DNA of 64,000 nucleotides, taken from Arsenophonus sp052174475. Its GTDB lineage: Bacteria > Pseudomonadota > Gammaproteobacteria > Enterobacterales > Enterobacteriaceae. Positions within the stretch are counted from its first letter, which is position 1. Every line of letters starts with the position of its first letter. The notes below the pieces were generated by a model that searched no databases, was not told the origin of the DNA, and was given only the letters and a program-made list of their open reading frames with translations. The DNA lies in NCBI GenBank assembly GCA_052174475.1, contig JBQMRO010000042.1, positions 62,001-126,000 on the forward strand. Direction: 5' to 3'. Both the position numbers and the translations under genes were made by a program. Positions 1 to 9,900 of the stretch are shown piece after piece.

Positions 1-354
1 ATTGGATATGAGGAAATTGATATCATAATCCCAGTTATTAAGAAATTACGTCATGAAGGATTGCAACTTTATGGTCCTTTTTCAGCAGATACCTTATTCC
101 AACCAAAATATCTGAACAAAGCTGATGTAATTTTAACTATGTATCATGATCAAGGTCTGCCTGTTCTAAAATATCAAGGTTTTGGCCACGCGGTAAACAT
201 TACTTTAGGCTTACCCTTTATCCGTACATCGGTTGACCATGGTACAGCGATCGAGTTAGCAGGAAGTGGGCAGGCAGATGTTTATAGTTTTATAACTGCC
301 TTAAAATTAGCTATTAGCTTGATACAAAATAACAATGAACAAACAAATCCATGA
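1..354 (+). CDS. pdxA: 4-hydroxythreonine-4-phosphate dehydrogenase PdxA (3' part)
   Basis: The window opens inside this gene; frame 1 is open from base 1 to the TGA at 352-354, giving the last 117 residues or so. PdxA oxidises 4-phosphohydroxy-L-threonine in the DXP-dependent pyridoxal phosphate pathway in the cytoplasm. The visible part carries the family's metal-ligand motif YHDQGLP (near position 145), the GVNITLGLPF-like segment (here AVNITLGLPF) and RTSVDHGTA, all very close to the E. coli protein as I recall it. The start lies outside the window. The gene overlaps the start of rsmA by 20 bases, the usual enterobacterial pdxA-rsmA coupling. No defect is seen in this part. Confidence 0.95.
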   Translation: MGYEEIDIIIPVIKKLRHEGLQLYGPFSADTLFQPKYLNKADVILTMYHDQGLPVLKYQGFGHAVNITLGLPFIRTSVDHGTAIELAGSGQADVYSFITALKLAISLIQNNNEQTNP

Positions 355-1143
355 AGGGCACTTTGCCCGTAAGCGCTTTGGGCAAAATTTTTTAACTGAT
401 TCATTTATTATTAATAAAATCGTTACTGCTTTTAATCCAAAAGCAGATCAATCTATTATTGAAATTGGTCCTGGTTTAGGTGCTCTAACATTACCTATCA
501 CTAAGCATATAGAAAATATAACAGTAATTGAATTAGATCGTAATCTTGTTGCCCGTTTAGCTGCGCATCCTGCGCTGAGTACTAAACTAACAATTATATC
601 AAACGATGCAATGACTATTGATTTTGGCGCAATAGCGAAAAAAAAAATCAACCTCTTAGAGTGTTCGGTAATCTTCCTTATAATATTTCAACCCATTTAA
701 TGTTCCATCTTTTTACTTATACTAATGCTATTGCTGATATGAATTTTATGCTTCAGAAAGAGGTTGTGAATCGCTTAGTTGCAGGACCAAATACTAAAGC
801 ATATGGTCGCCTTAGCGTTATGGCTCAATATCATTGTCAGATAATCTCTATTTTAGCTGTACCACCATCAGCTTTTACGCCAGCGCCAAAAGTGGATTCA
901 GCTGTCGTACGTTTAATTCCTCATCAACGAAACTATTACCCTATTTGTGATATCGACTTATTAAGTCGTATTACTACGCAGGGATTTAATCAACGACGTA
1001 AAACTATTCGTAATAGTTTAAGTGATTTATTTAGTGAACAAGATTTTGAGCAATTAGGTATTGATTCAAATCATCGCGCTGAAAATATTTCAGTAGAAAA
1101 TTATTGCAAGTTAGCCAGCAGATTAGCTAAAATCGCTTCCTAA
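335..1143 (+). CDS. rsmA: 16S rRNA dimethyladenosine transferase RsmA (KsgA), split by a poly-A frameshift
   Basis: RsmA dimethylates A1518 and A1519 in helix 45 of 16S rRNA during small-subunit maturation. Codons 1-101 (335-637) read MNKQIHEGHFARKRFGQNFL and the SAM-binding motif EIGPGLGALT in frame 2. A run of ten A residues follows (638-647). The rest, starting EKKNQPLRVFGNLPYN and ending at TAA 1141-1143, is in frame 1 and is otherwise complete, including the catalytic NLPY motif and the C-terminal helical domain (NQRRKTIRNSL). One extra A in the run would restore a protein of about 269 residues. Read literally, the frame 2 product stops at 700 and lacks NLPY. Since both halves are well conserved, slippage on the A tract may make some full-length protein; that is inference. 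The alternative is a very recent pseudogene or a sequencing error. Confidence 0.9.
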
Positions 1144-1168
1144 TAGTGACAAACTTTGTGGGGACACT

Positions 1169-1546
1169 ATGCTAAATGAACCTAATATCTGTATACAAGT
1201 TCAAAGTGTCTATATTGCAAATCAATCTTTACCAGAAGAAGCCAGATTTGTTTTTGCCTATACGGTTTCTATTCGTAATCTTGGACGCACTCCGGTACAA
1301 TTAATCAGTCGCTATTGGTTAATTACCAATAGCGATGGTAAATGCACTGAAGTACAAGGCAAGGGTGTCTTAGGAGAGCAACCTATCATTCAACAAACCG
1401 CTGAATTTTGTTATACTAGTGGCGCTATTATAGAAACACCAATGGGAACTATGGAAGGCCATTATGTGATGTTAGATAATGATGGTAAAAATTTTTATGT
1501 TGATATTCCAGTCTTTCGTCTTGCTATCCCAACACTTATAAACTAA
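1169..1546 (+). CDS. apaG: ApaG family protein (divalent-cation/Co2+-Mg2+ efflux associated)
   Basis: This is an intact 125-residue ApaG, the same length as in enterobacteria: a single fibronectin-III-like beta domain. Visible family segments are CIQVQSVYIANQS at the N terminus, FAYTVSIRNLGRTPVQLISR, RYWLITNSDG, and the glycine-rich loop VQGKGVLGEQP, ending VFRLAIPTLIN. The precise biochemical role of ApaG is not settled; it has been linked to Co2+/Mg2+ tolerance in Salmonella. A GGGGA ribosome binding site lies about 7 bases before the ATG. It sits 25 bases after rsmA and 14 before apaH in the same operon. Confidence 0.95.
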   Translation: MLNEPNICIQVQSVYIANQSLPEEARFVFAYTVSIRNLGRTPVQLISRYWLITNSDGKCTEVQGKGVLGEQPIIQQTAEFCYTSGAIIETPMGTMEGHYVMLDNDGKNFYVDIPVFRLAIPTLIN

Positions 1547-1560
1547 GTATTAAACTAATT

Positions 1561-2382
1561 ATGGCTACTTATCTTATAGGAGATATTCACGGTTGCTATC
1601 GTGAACTTAGAGCACTTCTTAAACAAGTAAAATTTCAGCCACAAAAAGATGTGTTATGGCTGACCGGTGATCTCGTATCCCGAGGTCCGGATTCTCTCAA
1701 AGTTTTACGTTACATTAAAAGATTAAGATTATCTATTAGAATGGTGCTAGGTAATCATGATCTTAATCTTATCAGTGAATATGTCAACATGAGATATAAT
1801 AAACCAAAAGATAAACTGAAAAAATTACTGACATCATCTGATGCTGATAAATTAATTAATTGGTTACGACACCAACCATTATTACAAGTTGATAATAAGA
1901 AAAAAATCATCATGGCACATGCAGGGATAATACCTCAATGGGATTTAGCAACAGCTCAGATGTGTGCTAAAGAAGTAGAGGCTATACTTAGTAGTGATAA
2001 ATATCCTTTATTTATCGACGCCATGTATGGCGATATACCAAATAATTGGTCACCAAACCTAACAGGATTATCCCGTTTACGTTTTAATACTAACGCCTTA
2101 ACTCGTATGCGTTATTGCTTTCCTGACGGTCAGTTAAATATGATCTGGAAAAATAAACCTGAAAACACACCTCCGCCTTTAAAGCCTTGGTTTGATCTAC
2201 CAAGAAAAATACCACCAGAATATACTATCATTTTTGGTCATTGGGCTTCCATTGAAGGAGAAGGGATACCTAAAGGTATTTATGGGCTTGATACTGGTTG
2301 TTGCTGGGGAGGAAAGCTGACTTTATTACACTGGGAAGATAAAAAGTATTTTCGCCAGCCTGCATTTACAAAATATACTTAA
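1561..2382 (+). CDS. apaH: Bis(5'-nucleosyl)-tetraphosphatase, symmetrical (ApaH)
   Basis: ApaH hydrolyses Ap4A symmetrically to two ADP, clearing alarmone-like dinucleotides and decapping Np4-RNA. The 273-residue frame is intact and close to the usual 280. The metallophosphatase signatures are all present: GDIHG at residues 7-11, GDLVSRGP at 36-43 and GNHD at 64-67, followed by AHAGIIPQW and a C-terminal GHWAS/GLDTGCCWGG block that supplies the remaining metal and phosphate ligands. It is the last gene of the pdxA-rsmA-apaG-apaH operon. In E. coli folA lies directly downstream in the opposite orientation; here folA keeps that orientation but about 3.5 kb of decayed IS DNA separates them. Confidence 0.96.
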   Translation: MATYLIGDIHGCYRELRALLKQVKFQPQKDVLWLTGDLVSRGPDSLKVLRYIKRLRLSIRMVLGNHDLNLISEYVNMRYNKPKDKLKKLLTSSDADKLINWLRHQPLLQVDNKKKIIMAHAGIIPQWDLATAQMCAKEVEAILSSDKYPLFIDAMYGDIPNNWSPNLTGLSRLRFNTNALTRMRYCFPDGQLNMIWKNKPENTPPPLKPWFDLPRKIPPEYTIIFGHWASIEGEGIPKGIYGLDTGCCWGGKLTLLHWEDKKYFRQPAFTKYT

Positions 2383-2448
2383 CACTATACTTATTCTATT
2401 ATTTAATAGATAGTAAAATATAAGTGTTTGTTCCAAGACCATTATTAT

Positions 2449-2496
2449 GTATTCTTAATTAACTCTATTTATAGGAATAGAGTTAATTAAGAATAC
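2449..2496. terminator. Perfect 21-bp inverted repeat after apaH
   Basis: Bases 2449-2469 and 2476-2496 are exact reverse complements, separated by a 6-base loop (TATAGG). The hairpin is 67 bases past the apaH stop, so it could end or protect the operon transcript. It lacks a following T-run on the plus strand, so intrinsic termination is uncertain. It directly abuts the left end of an IS481 relic and could instead have been formed by a transposition event. Confidence 0.5.
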
Positions 2497-2499
2497 AAT

Positions 2500-4490
2500 T
2501 GAGGGTAATATATTATGATGATAATACTTGATCATCATAATACAACTAGAACACCTAAAATCACTGCTTCTCTTTATATAAAAGAGAAGCCTACGTCTAC
2601 TTTGGATAAGCATTATAGCATACCCGAATTTATCTTTACTAAAGGATAAAAACAAGATAATTTTTGATGATTCCGCTATGTTGGTAAAGGTTGTTGTTTT
2701 GCTTGCAACACAATTTGTAGCTAGATCTATATTTTAATTATTATGGTTTCAAGCAATCTTCTTCAAGCTATGTAATTCTGTGTATAAACAGATCTGCACC
2801 TTAGAATCTGCTTAGTTATCCTTTTAATTAGCTGATATAATTGTTAATATTTTAAATATGAAATTCCTTACCAATAATTACCTGATTACCCGCTTATTAA
2901 GCGATGCTGGATAATTTATGCTTTCTGGCAAAGATTTTGTATCATTTGCTTCTATCTGAGAAAAAATGAACTCTTTATCAATGATTAGCTTAAGAAAAGA
3001 GATAAGATGCTTTGCATTAAACTCTTCAAGAATCTCATTGCTCGCATGACCCCTATTAATCTTGATGATTAAAAACCGCGACTTGTTTCTTCTTTATCTC
3101 TTCCTCTTCCCGCCTTTTCTATCTTTCCTATGTGGAAAGATAGCGCTTCCTTTTGATAGATTCAGAGAAAAATATTTTCGTTAGCTTTAATAATACCATT
3201 TAGTGCATTTATGTTTATTGTGTCGCTAAAGCAAGGAAACAGTAATGCCATATTAAACGTTGTTTTAAAAATTAATACCTATTTGTTTTGTTGACTCCTG
3301 TATAGTTAGTTTATTCAACGTACATCGAACATAAATAAACTATTTATCACTGTAATGTAATTTGCGCCCAGAGGATTTCCAATAAGATTTTTAAATCTTT
3401 TCCTGCAATCAAGGATTTCATAACGACATTACTATGTAATTCTAATGAATGTCTTCATAGTATATTATTATGTTCATTATAATAATATAGGCATGATAAA
3501 GTGGAATGAATTGTTTCAATACATAGATCGACTTCATCTGATAGATGATATCAGATGTATCTAATAAGATACAGCTTTATGCTGCTAGGGAGCAAAAAAA
3601 GAAGCTCTTTGATTTGCATAACTGTTTAATTTTTCATGGTAAATACTGTAGCAAAACCATTGATATAGCATAAAGAATCTATTAATAACTCTTTTACAAA
3701 CATAACCTGATGATCACACCCCATATTCCTCATAGTTTGCCGATGATGCTATCGCTCGCTTAGGGTGCGTAGTTATTTTTTATGAAAAACGGTCTTCTTT
3801 CTTTTGCTGATCTTCTGATGGTCGTACGTGAATCCATGAATCCAGCGTTGTATCTTAATCTGGTTTAGATTGCTGTTTATGTAATCTCAGACGTAAAATT
3901 TGCATAAATAAGGAGAAAGCCCTGAATTCTAAGATATAAAGCGTTTAAAATCTAAGAACTTAGTGATCTGCACGTAGATATGAAATATCTTTCGCAAATG
4001 CAAATTAAACTTAACGACGTTATCTTTTTCTAGATATAGATTCTTGATGAGTTTATTTATCTTTACAAAGACAAAGATTGCGATCAATAATAGACGATTA
4101 TTACGTTATCTTAACTAGTATCCTGACTATTCATCAGGTACTTTTACAGACAATTGTATAAAATTTGTAGACCGTCTTCTTGTCTATAAAAATAGACATC
4201 CACCGGAAAATAGGAATTCAATTGTTTTCATGCAGAGATTAGCATCTAGTACCGACTTACCAACCGCCGGTACATTCTTAAATGAATAGTATGGGATCAA
4301 GCAATTTAATTGCCATATAGAAGATGCGCTGTAAATCCATAGCTTCACTTCTAGTGAAGATCTTGAGATCATTCTACACGATATATTTATCTGTGCAATC
4401 AGGAATTACCTCAATTAGTATTGAGTAGTAAAATTCCATTGCAGTCTATGAAAGATTAGTTTAAGTTAAACTTAAATTATTTGATAATAA
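2500..4490 (+). mobile_element. IS481-family insertion sequence relic, split by an IS1595-family copy
   Basis: Two blocks, about 2500-2680 and 3707-4490, are one degraded IS481-family transposase gene reading on the plus strand. The first block encodes a KEP-S-L-like helix-turn-helix region shared with copies at 51235, 55080, 58645 (minus) and 63795. After the interruption the frame fragments read HTPHIPHSLP, then FADLLMVVRESMNPAL and DMKYLSQMQ, matching the family pattern SHTPHRL, LDDLLAVVREFLNP, DVKYLPQM of the DDE domain. Stops and frameshifts are everywhere. The 3' end (to about 4490) aligns with the copy ending near 43255. Boundaries are estimated by comparing copies. Confidence 0.75.
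2679..3706 (-). mobile_element. IS1595-family insertion sequence relic, nested in an IS481 relic
   Basis: A unit of about 1.03 kb repeated (diverged) at 28066-29076 and 55759-56782 in this orientation and at 41474-42480 and 44580-45590 in the other. Its ends resemble short inverted repeats around GTTGGTAAA (2680 and, reversed, near 3700). The family is identified from better preserved copies: LRKSAKQTGFNLK and EVDETFF (28.5-28.7 kb) are typical of IS1595-type transposases. This copy has only short frames. It lies between two pieces of one IS481 gene, so it is the younger insertion. Confidence 0.7.
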
Positions 4491-4514
4491 TACTATTTTC
4501 ATGGAAGTGAAATA

Positions 4515-5785
4515 AATTATGCTCATTTCTAGTATATGAGGTTTCATCGATGGCGGCTAAATTCTGCTGATTAATTTCATGAATGATTTTAATATAATAA
4601 AAATTATAGACAATTAAAAGCATAACCTATAGGTATCCGCGAAACTAGGTTTTACCTCTGATTCCTTTCATGAATACATTCCTGATGGTATCAGGAAGCT
4701 GATAAGCACTAATATTGAGGTTGAGCTTAAAGCTCATACTGAATCAATATGCTTAAAATACCTTGTCGGCAGGCGTCATACCATCGCCCGTAACGGTTAT
4801 TTACTATAGCCAAACTACAAAACGGGATTGATGTTATGTTTAAGTTAAAGTATTAAGGTTCAGGAGATCGGAGTAGAAACGGAATATCTTTTTAACAGCT
4901 TATTATTACCGCCTTATCTTAAACGTATAAAACATCAAAGAGTGCTACCATATAGCTATGTACTTATGAGGTATATCCACTGATGATTTTCATGAAACTC
5001 TGGATTAGTTCTTGGTAAAAAGGACATAGGTCTCTCTGTAGAAACCCCCCCATTAGTAGACTGAAACACTGATACCTTAAAGAGCATAAGCATTAGTAGC
5101 TGCCTAATTTAGCGATACCTGCTATATTTATTACTTGGCCGATGATATATACCGTTTTATCAGACAAACTAATTGCCTTTAGCTGCTGCTTAATTATCGA
5201 CAGAGGCACTACGAATTGACGTAATAAGCTAACTGTAGTCGAAAATGCTTATCAAGAATTAGAAGAAAATTTGGCTTAACTTTTTAATGGGATGGTAAAC
5301 GCGGAGCTTAACCGCATCTACCAAGCTTCCGTAGGAAGCTTGTGTCTTTAATTTTTTTTGGAATGCAATGGCAAAGGTATTCCAGTACACACACCACTAA
5401 CGCTATCCAAAGGGGTACCTAAAAGTTAAGGCTGAATCTCGAGAGCTCTATCTACCAGAGAATCGCGATGCCGCTAATAAATCTCTTGATGTTTTGTTGA
5501 CAAGATTTTCACCGTATCTTGCAACGATGAAGAAGCTGGAGAAAAATTAATAAAGAAGAGCTCCTCCTTCTATAACTTTTCGTCAGCGCACTTGGGCATC
5601 AATAAGAACGAAGAATTTGATTGAGTCGCATTTTGTGACAGTAAGCTTATGAAATCGATATACGAAGCACTGTGTTTTGAAAACACCCTTTCAATGCTAC
5701 TTAGCTAATTCCCGTTTGCTCAGACGGGCTGAAACTGATTAATTGAATTTGAAAGGATGAATGACAGATTTGTAAAGCATAAAAG
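4515..5785 (+). mobile_element. IS256-family (mutator type) insertion sequence relic
   Basis: This aligns over its full length with the relic at 37510-38865 and, reversed, with those at 6530-7870, 46300-47640 and 53560-54895. Plus-strand fragments read as IS256 transposase: HEYI-like N-terminal start, LISTNIEVEL-like region, ARNGYL-like block, then DDFHETLD-like and LIAFSCCL-like patches. The best family evidence is in the 46.4 kb copy (DRKEFLAFYDFPSAY). No frame longer than a few dozen codons survives. It ends about 80 bases before the 3' end of folA and faces the IS256 relic on the other side of folA. Confidence 0.7.
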
Positions 5786-5866
5786 CGGAGCGTAGCTTGC
5801 TGCCATACATTAAATTTGTTAATGATTTTTTTAGTTTTTTATTACACTAAGTATCTTATATAGATT

Positions 5867-6355
5867 TTATGAGCGCTGTTCTAATATTTCAAAATAATAA
5901 TTATGAGAATTTTTATCATCTTCTTGATGATATTCAGTAAATACTGAGTCCCATTCATTAGCTTGATAAGTAGGGAAATAGGTATCACCAATCACTTTTG
6001 CATCTACATGTGTTAGGTAAAGACGATTTGCTAGAGGCAAGAATAATTCATAAATTTTCCCTCCGCCTATAATTATTATTTCTTCTGCTTCCCCTGCTTC
6101 AGCTATGGCCTCATCAACTGAGTTAACAAAAACAATGCTATTGTCATTATTAATATGAGTATGAGTAAGGATAATATTCAAACGTTGAGGTAAAGGTTTA
6201 CCTATAGATTCGTAAGTTATACGTCCCATTATAACTGGCTTATTTAATGTATTACGCTTAAACCAAGCTAAATCACCGGATAACAACCATGGCGTATTAT
6301 TTTCTAAACCAATTATATGATTCGATGTAATTGCCGCAATTAAACTAATATTCAT
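5867..6355 (-). CDS. folA: Dihydrofolate reductase
   Basis: FolA reduces dihydrofolate to tetrahydrofolate with NADPH, feeding one-carbon metabolism. I choose the ATG at 6355 (MNISLIAAIT) over an upstream in-frame ATG at 6409 because E. coli FolA starts at MISLIAAL and a GGTGAC-type ribosome site precedes 6355; this gives 162 residues. Visible are PWLLSGDLAWF with the catalytic Asp at residue 28, FKRNTLNKPVIMGR with the NADPH-binding segment, LPQRLNIIL, the IIIIGGGKIYELFLP loop, and HNYYFEIL at the C terminus. It is intact though flanked on both sides by IS256 relics in opposite orientations. It still converges on apaH as in enterobacteria. Confidence 0.96.
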   Translation of the reverse strand: MNISLIAAITSNHIIGLENNTPWLLSGDLAWFKRNTLNKPVIMGRITYESIGKPLPQRLNIILTHTHINNDNSIVFVNSVDEAIAEAGEAEEIIIIGGGKIYELFLPLANRLYLTHVDAKVIGDTYFPTYQANEWDSVFTEYHQEDDKNSHNYYFEILEQRS

Positions 6356-6529
6356 TATGTCACCATAATAGCATAATAAAAAATTGAATTTTATATTTAA
6401 TAAATTCAATCACTTCTTAGAAGATATAAATTTTTATAAAATAATCAAATTATTAATTTCTATTATATAGATAATTATTAGTTAATAAATAATTATCGAA
6501 ATAAAGTTATTAATAAATCTCCTGTATAG

Positions 6530-7870
6530 ACGGTCAGGCTCTCTACTCTGATACTTCGTGAATCTGTTCTATATTTTTAAATTAGATGTTATTGCCACCA
6601 GAGATCACCTGCTTGAATCTCATTAGGCCGCGGTTCCAGTTTTTTGAGTAGAATGTATCAGCTTAAATAGCATTAAAAGGTTATTTTTCTTGAACTTCAG
6701 CCCTTATCAAGTCAGCTTTATAACCTCACTATCACAAAAACCGACTCATTTAGATTCGTTATTCTTATGACGCCCAGTGTGCTGACTTGGGGACGTCATA
6801 GAATACTTAACCATTTTCTCAATATTTCTCCAATTTTTTTTCATTGCTGCAGGATGCTTCACTAAAAACTTTACAAACAAAATATTAGGCTTTATTAGCG
6901 ACATCACAACTTGCTCCTAGCTATACCTTGCAGTAACTTAACTTTAACTTTCGGTCTTGCATATCTTTAAGAGTAAAAGCAGTGCATTAGATATTTTGTG
7001 TACCCAACAGAATTTGCGCTACACATCAGAAATATCTTTATATTTATTTAAAAAATCAAAGAGCACCATCTCCCGTAGCAATTATAGGAAATATAGTTAA
7101 GCCATCCCTTTTAGTAGATCATTAAGAAGCTCAGCCTATAGTTCGCTTCTAACTTTCGATAAGTATCTTTTAGCACAACTGTTTCCTTTTAGTGGGTCTA
7201 TGCGCAGTGCCGCTAATAATGAAGCAGCAGATAAAGGTAATCATCTTGCCTTACAGGACGCCATATGCCATTAGCTCAAAAATAAACGTGGCATATATTA
7301 CTAAATCACACAGATACTCATTACCAATGTTCTTCAAATCATTGTTGTTTCAATCTACTGATAGATACTAGTAAAGAGGTCATATACTTTCACTGTGAAG
7401 TGCTGTTAAGTGGTTCCTGAAAATCACGGATGGAGATTATTAGTTTAGCTATACAGCTATGATAGCAACTTTTCGCCACTTCTCTAATATTTCAGATAAA
7501 ACAGCAGCAAAGAGCTGTTGAAGCATATTCCGTTAATTTTACCCGCTGAAATTTCCTTAATCTTAGACACTTTAATCTCAATATCGCTAAATAGCAGTTT
7601 ATATGGTTCATTATGTAAATAATCGTTATGGACGAGGCATGGATCCGTAGATAAAGGGGTGTTGAGCAGGATATCCTGAGCATATTTTTGAGATCAGTTT
7701 CAATAACACTTCTATAAACTGTTTAGCACACTATTACGAATGAATGCATGGAAAGGATCAGAGGTAACATCTAGTATCGTAGATACCTATAAGGTAGAAC
7801 TTTCATGGCATATAATCTCTCTGTTTTTAAAATTATTCATAAAATTAATTATCTGGATATATAAGTATCA
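6530..7870 (-). mobile_element. IS256-family insertion sequence relic
   Basis: This is the mirror partner of the relic at 4515-5785 and aligns with the minus-strand copies at 46300 and 53560. Read on the minus strand, the block near 6600-6850 corresponds to the transposase C-terminal region that in the 46.4 kb copy reads EFLAFYDFPSAY and NLIESGFAIL. The end near 7805-7870 matches the equivalent ends at 47570-47640 and 54825-54895. Many stops; no function expected. Limits are estimated by eye. Confidence 0.65.
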
Positions 7871-9639
7871 CTGAAGTTTATACATCAACATGAGCATCAC
7901 TTGATAGCAATCCGGGTACTATTAAAATCTGGTCAATGCAGATTGTTGTCTTTCTTAGTACCCAAAATCAGTCTAAGGGACTTGCTAAATATCCTCAACA
8001 CCATTGACTTATTTATCAAGGGCGTGCAGTGTGCTAGTCCTTGCTATGCTGAGATCTGTCATTTTACTTTATTAAAGCGTTCTTCCTTCACTTATAATAG
8101 CTTTCGGTGAGCTTACCGTTATTTTTGTTTCTCTATTGGTAGTTTTTAGCGAAACCAAAGTAGTCTGGATTATTACAGTTAGCCTGGATCTTGTCATCAT
8201 GATGTAGTTATCGAGTCATTAATGACAGAGAACCGCTCAGTCTACTCACAACTGGTTAGTTAGTTGCTTTTACACCGTTAGGTTTGCTATCACAACAATA
8301 TCCAGCCTCCATCTAGTAGTGGGAGGTTATTAGCCCATTTATACAATAGCGTTTTGTATCTGAATTAGCACAAGTACTTGGATGGTGATCGTCAAGATCT
8401 ACATTTTACCTAGATAGTCATCACGTGATTTTTCAGTCGTACTCGATAAAGGTGATACCGGGCCCCTCCTTTTATCAACAAAATTCACTCGCTGTTTATT
8501 GTAGTTTACCATCGTCAGTCGGTTAATTTCGAAATATAACGCGCGCAACACCAAGCCTATCATTGCGGTTGATATCCAAGTAACAGCGCATCACCTACTC
8601 ACCTAAATTGAGTAAGCCTGTAATTCTTGTTATTCTGGGGGTTTATAGAGAAGTAATTTATTTAATATTTCTGGGAATATTTAGGAATTAGTGGAACTTA
8701 TGGGATTTCTTAAGATTATAAGTAATTTTCTGGTTTAATATTAATTGTTAAAAACCAAATAATTCTTAATTTAAAAGTAAAATATTTAATATCACTACAA
8801 ATAGGCTTTAATGTCCTTTAAATTTCATTTAAAAATTTTAACTGTTTAAGGCTTATTTCAGGTTTTGGTTCGGATATTAGAGAAACTAGAGTGCTATATT
8901 TCTGAAATAATTTTTCAGTACTGATTTCAATTTTAAATTAAATTTTTTTTAAATTGTTCCTTTGATATGGAACTTTTTTAATAAAAGGACTCGTTTTTTT
9001 GTCTTCTATTAGTTCAAATATGGGATTGGTTGTTATGATCAAGCAATCCTAGAAGGTGCATGACCTCTCCCCTTCCCTACATTCTAAGCAATGTAGTTAG
9101 GTTTTCTTATTCTAATAGCTATAGCGCACTAAAAATGGTATTAAGATCTTCTAACTGATTATCACGATAAATTATCTTTAATTAGCTAGCTTTGTTTCTT
9201 TGGTAACCATATTATGAGAACTTAATAGATAGTGATTCTTTTTTGGTTGTTTTTTTGCATATTTAAATGCAGGTTTAACCCTTTATATAAATAATTATTA
9301 AGTAGTTTGGAATATCTCTCAATTTTCTGCTACCTGTTGCTGTAAATCTTTTTCTCTTTTTAATAATTGCGATCTATTGGAGAATATTTTCGGCACCAAA
9401 AAGAAATATAATAGTTGATACATTTTTATTTCTATCTTGATAACATATCATAAATTAATAATTAAAAATTAATTTTAAAAAAAAAGAAACATAAAATATT
9501 GAGATATTTCTTTTTGATTCTATCTCTAGCTGTAGAGATAGTTTGTTCGGTTTATTTTGATAGATAATATTTAGATTAATTTTGATTTTATTTTTATTAG
9601 AAATAAAGTTTTAAATCGCGATTTGACATCACCAAAATA
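7871..9639. other. Non-coding, AT-rich stretch without a recognisable gene
   Basis: I see no gene with family signatures in either strand. Short open frames occur (for example a 69-codon frame at 7901-8110) but lack a credible ribosome site or recognisable protein. The part to 8640 is of mixed composition and may be older gene debris. From 8640 on it is strongly AT-rich with poly-T and poly-A runs. Confidence 0.5.
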
Positions 9640-9900
9640 TTATGACTGCGGTGCATATAAAGGATGCCTATGTTAGCGAAGGTTTCATGCTGTTTATCTC
9701 AATTCAAGCAAAGAATGAACTATTATGAATGATCAGTTCATAAAACGGCTAACATATTCTGTATTAAACTCTTTAAGAATCCATTGTTTACATGGTCATG
9801 GCAATCTTTAGGATGATTAATAGTTAGGAAATTAAATCATTCTTTAATAGAGAAAAAATCTATTTTTTTGCTAAAAGAGAATAGAATTGCTTTTGGTTCT
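9640..9900 (-). mobile_element. IS1595-family fragment
   Basis: This piece aligns with the internal part of the minus-strand IS1595 copies (compare 56012-56200 and 2925-3070): the segment with GCAAAGAATGAACT and ACGGCTAACA is shared. Neither terminus is recognisable and the fragment is too decayed to translate. Confidence 0.5.
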
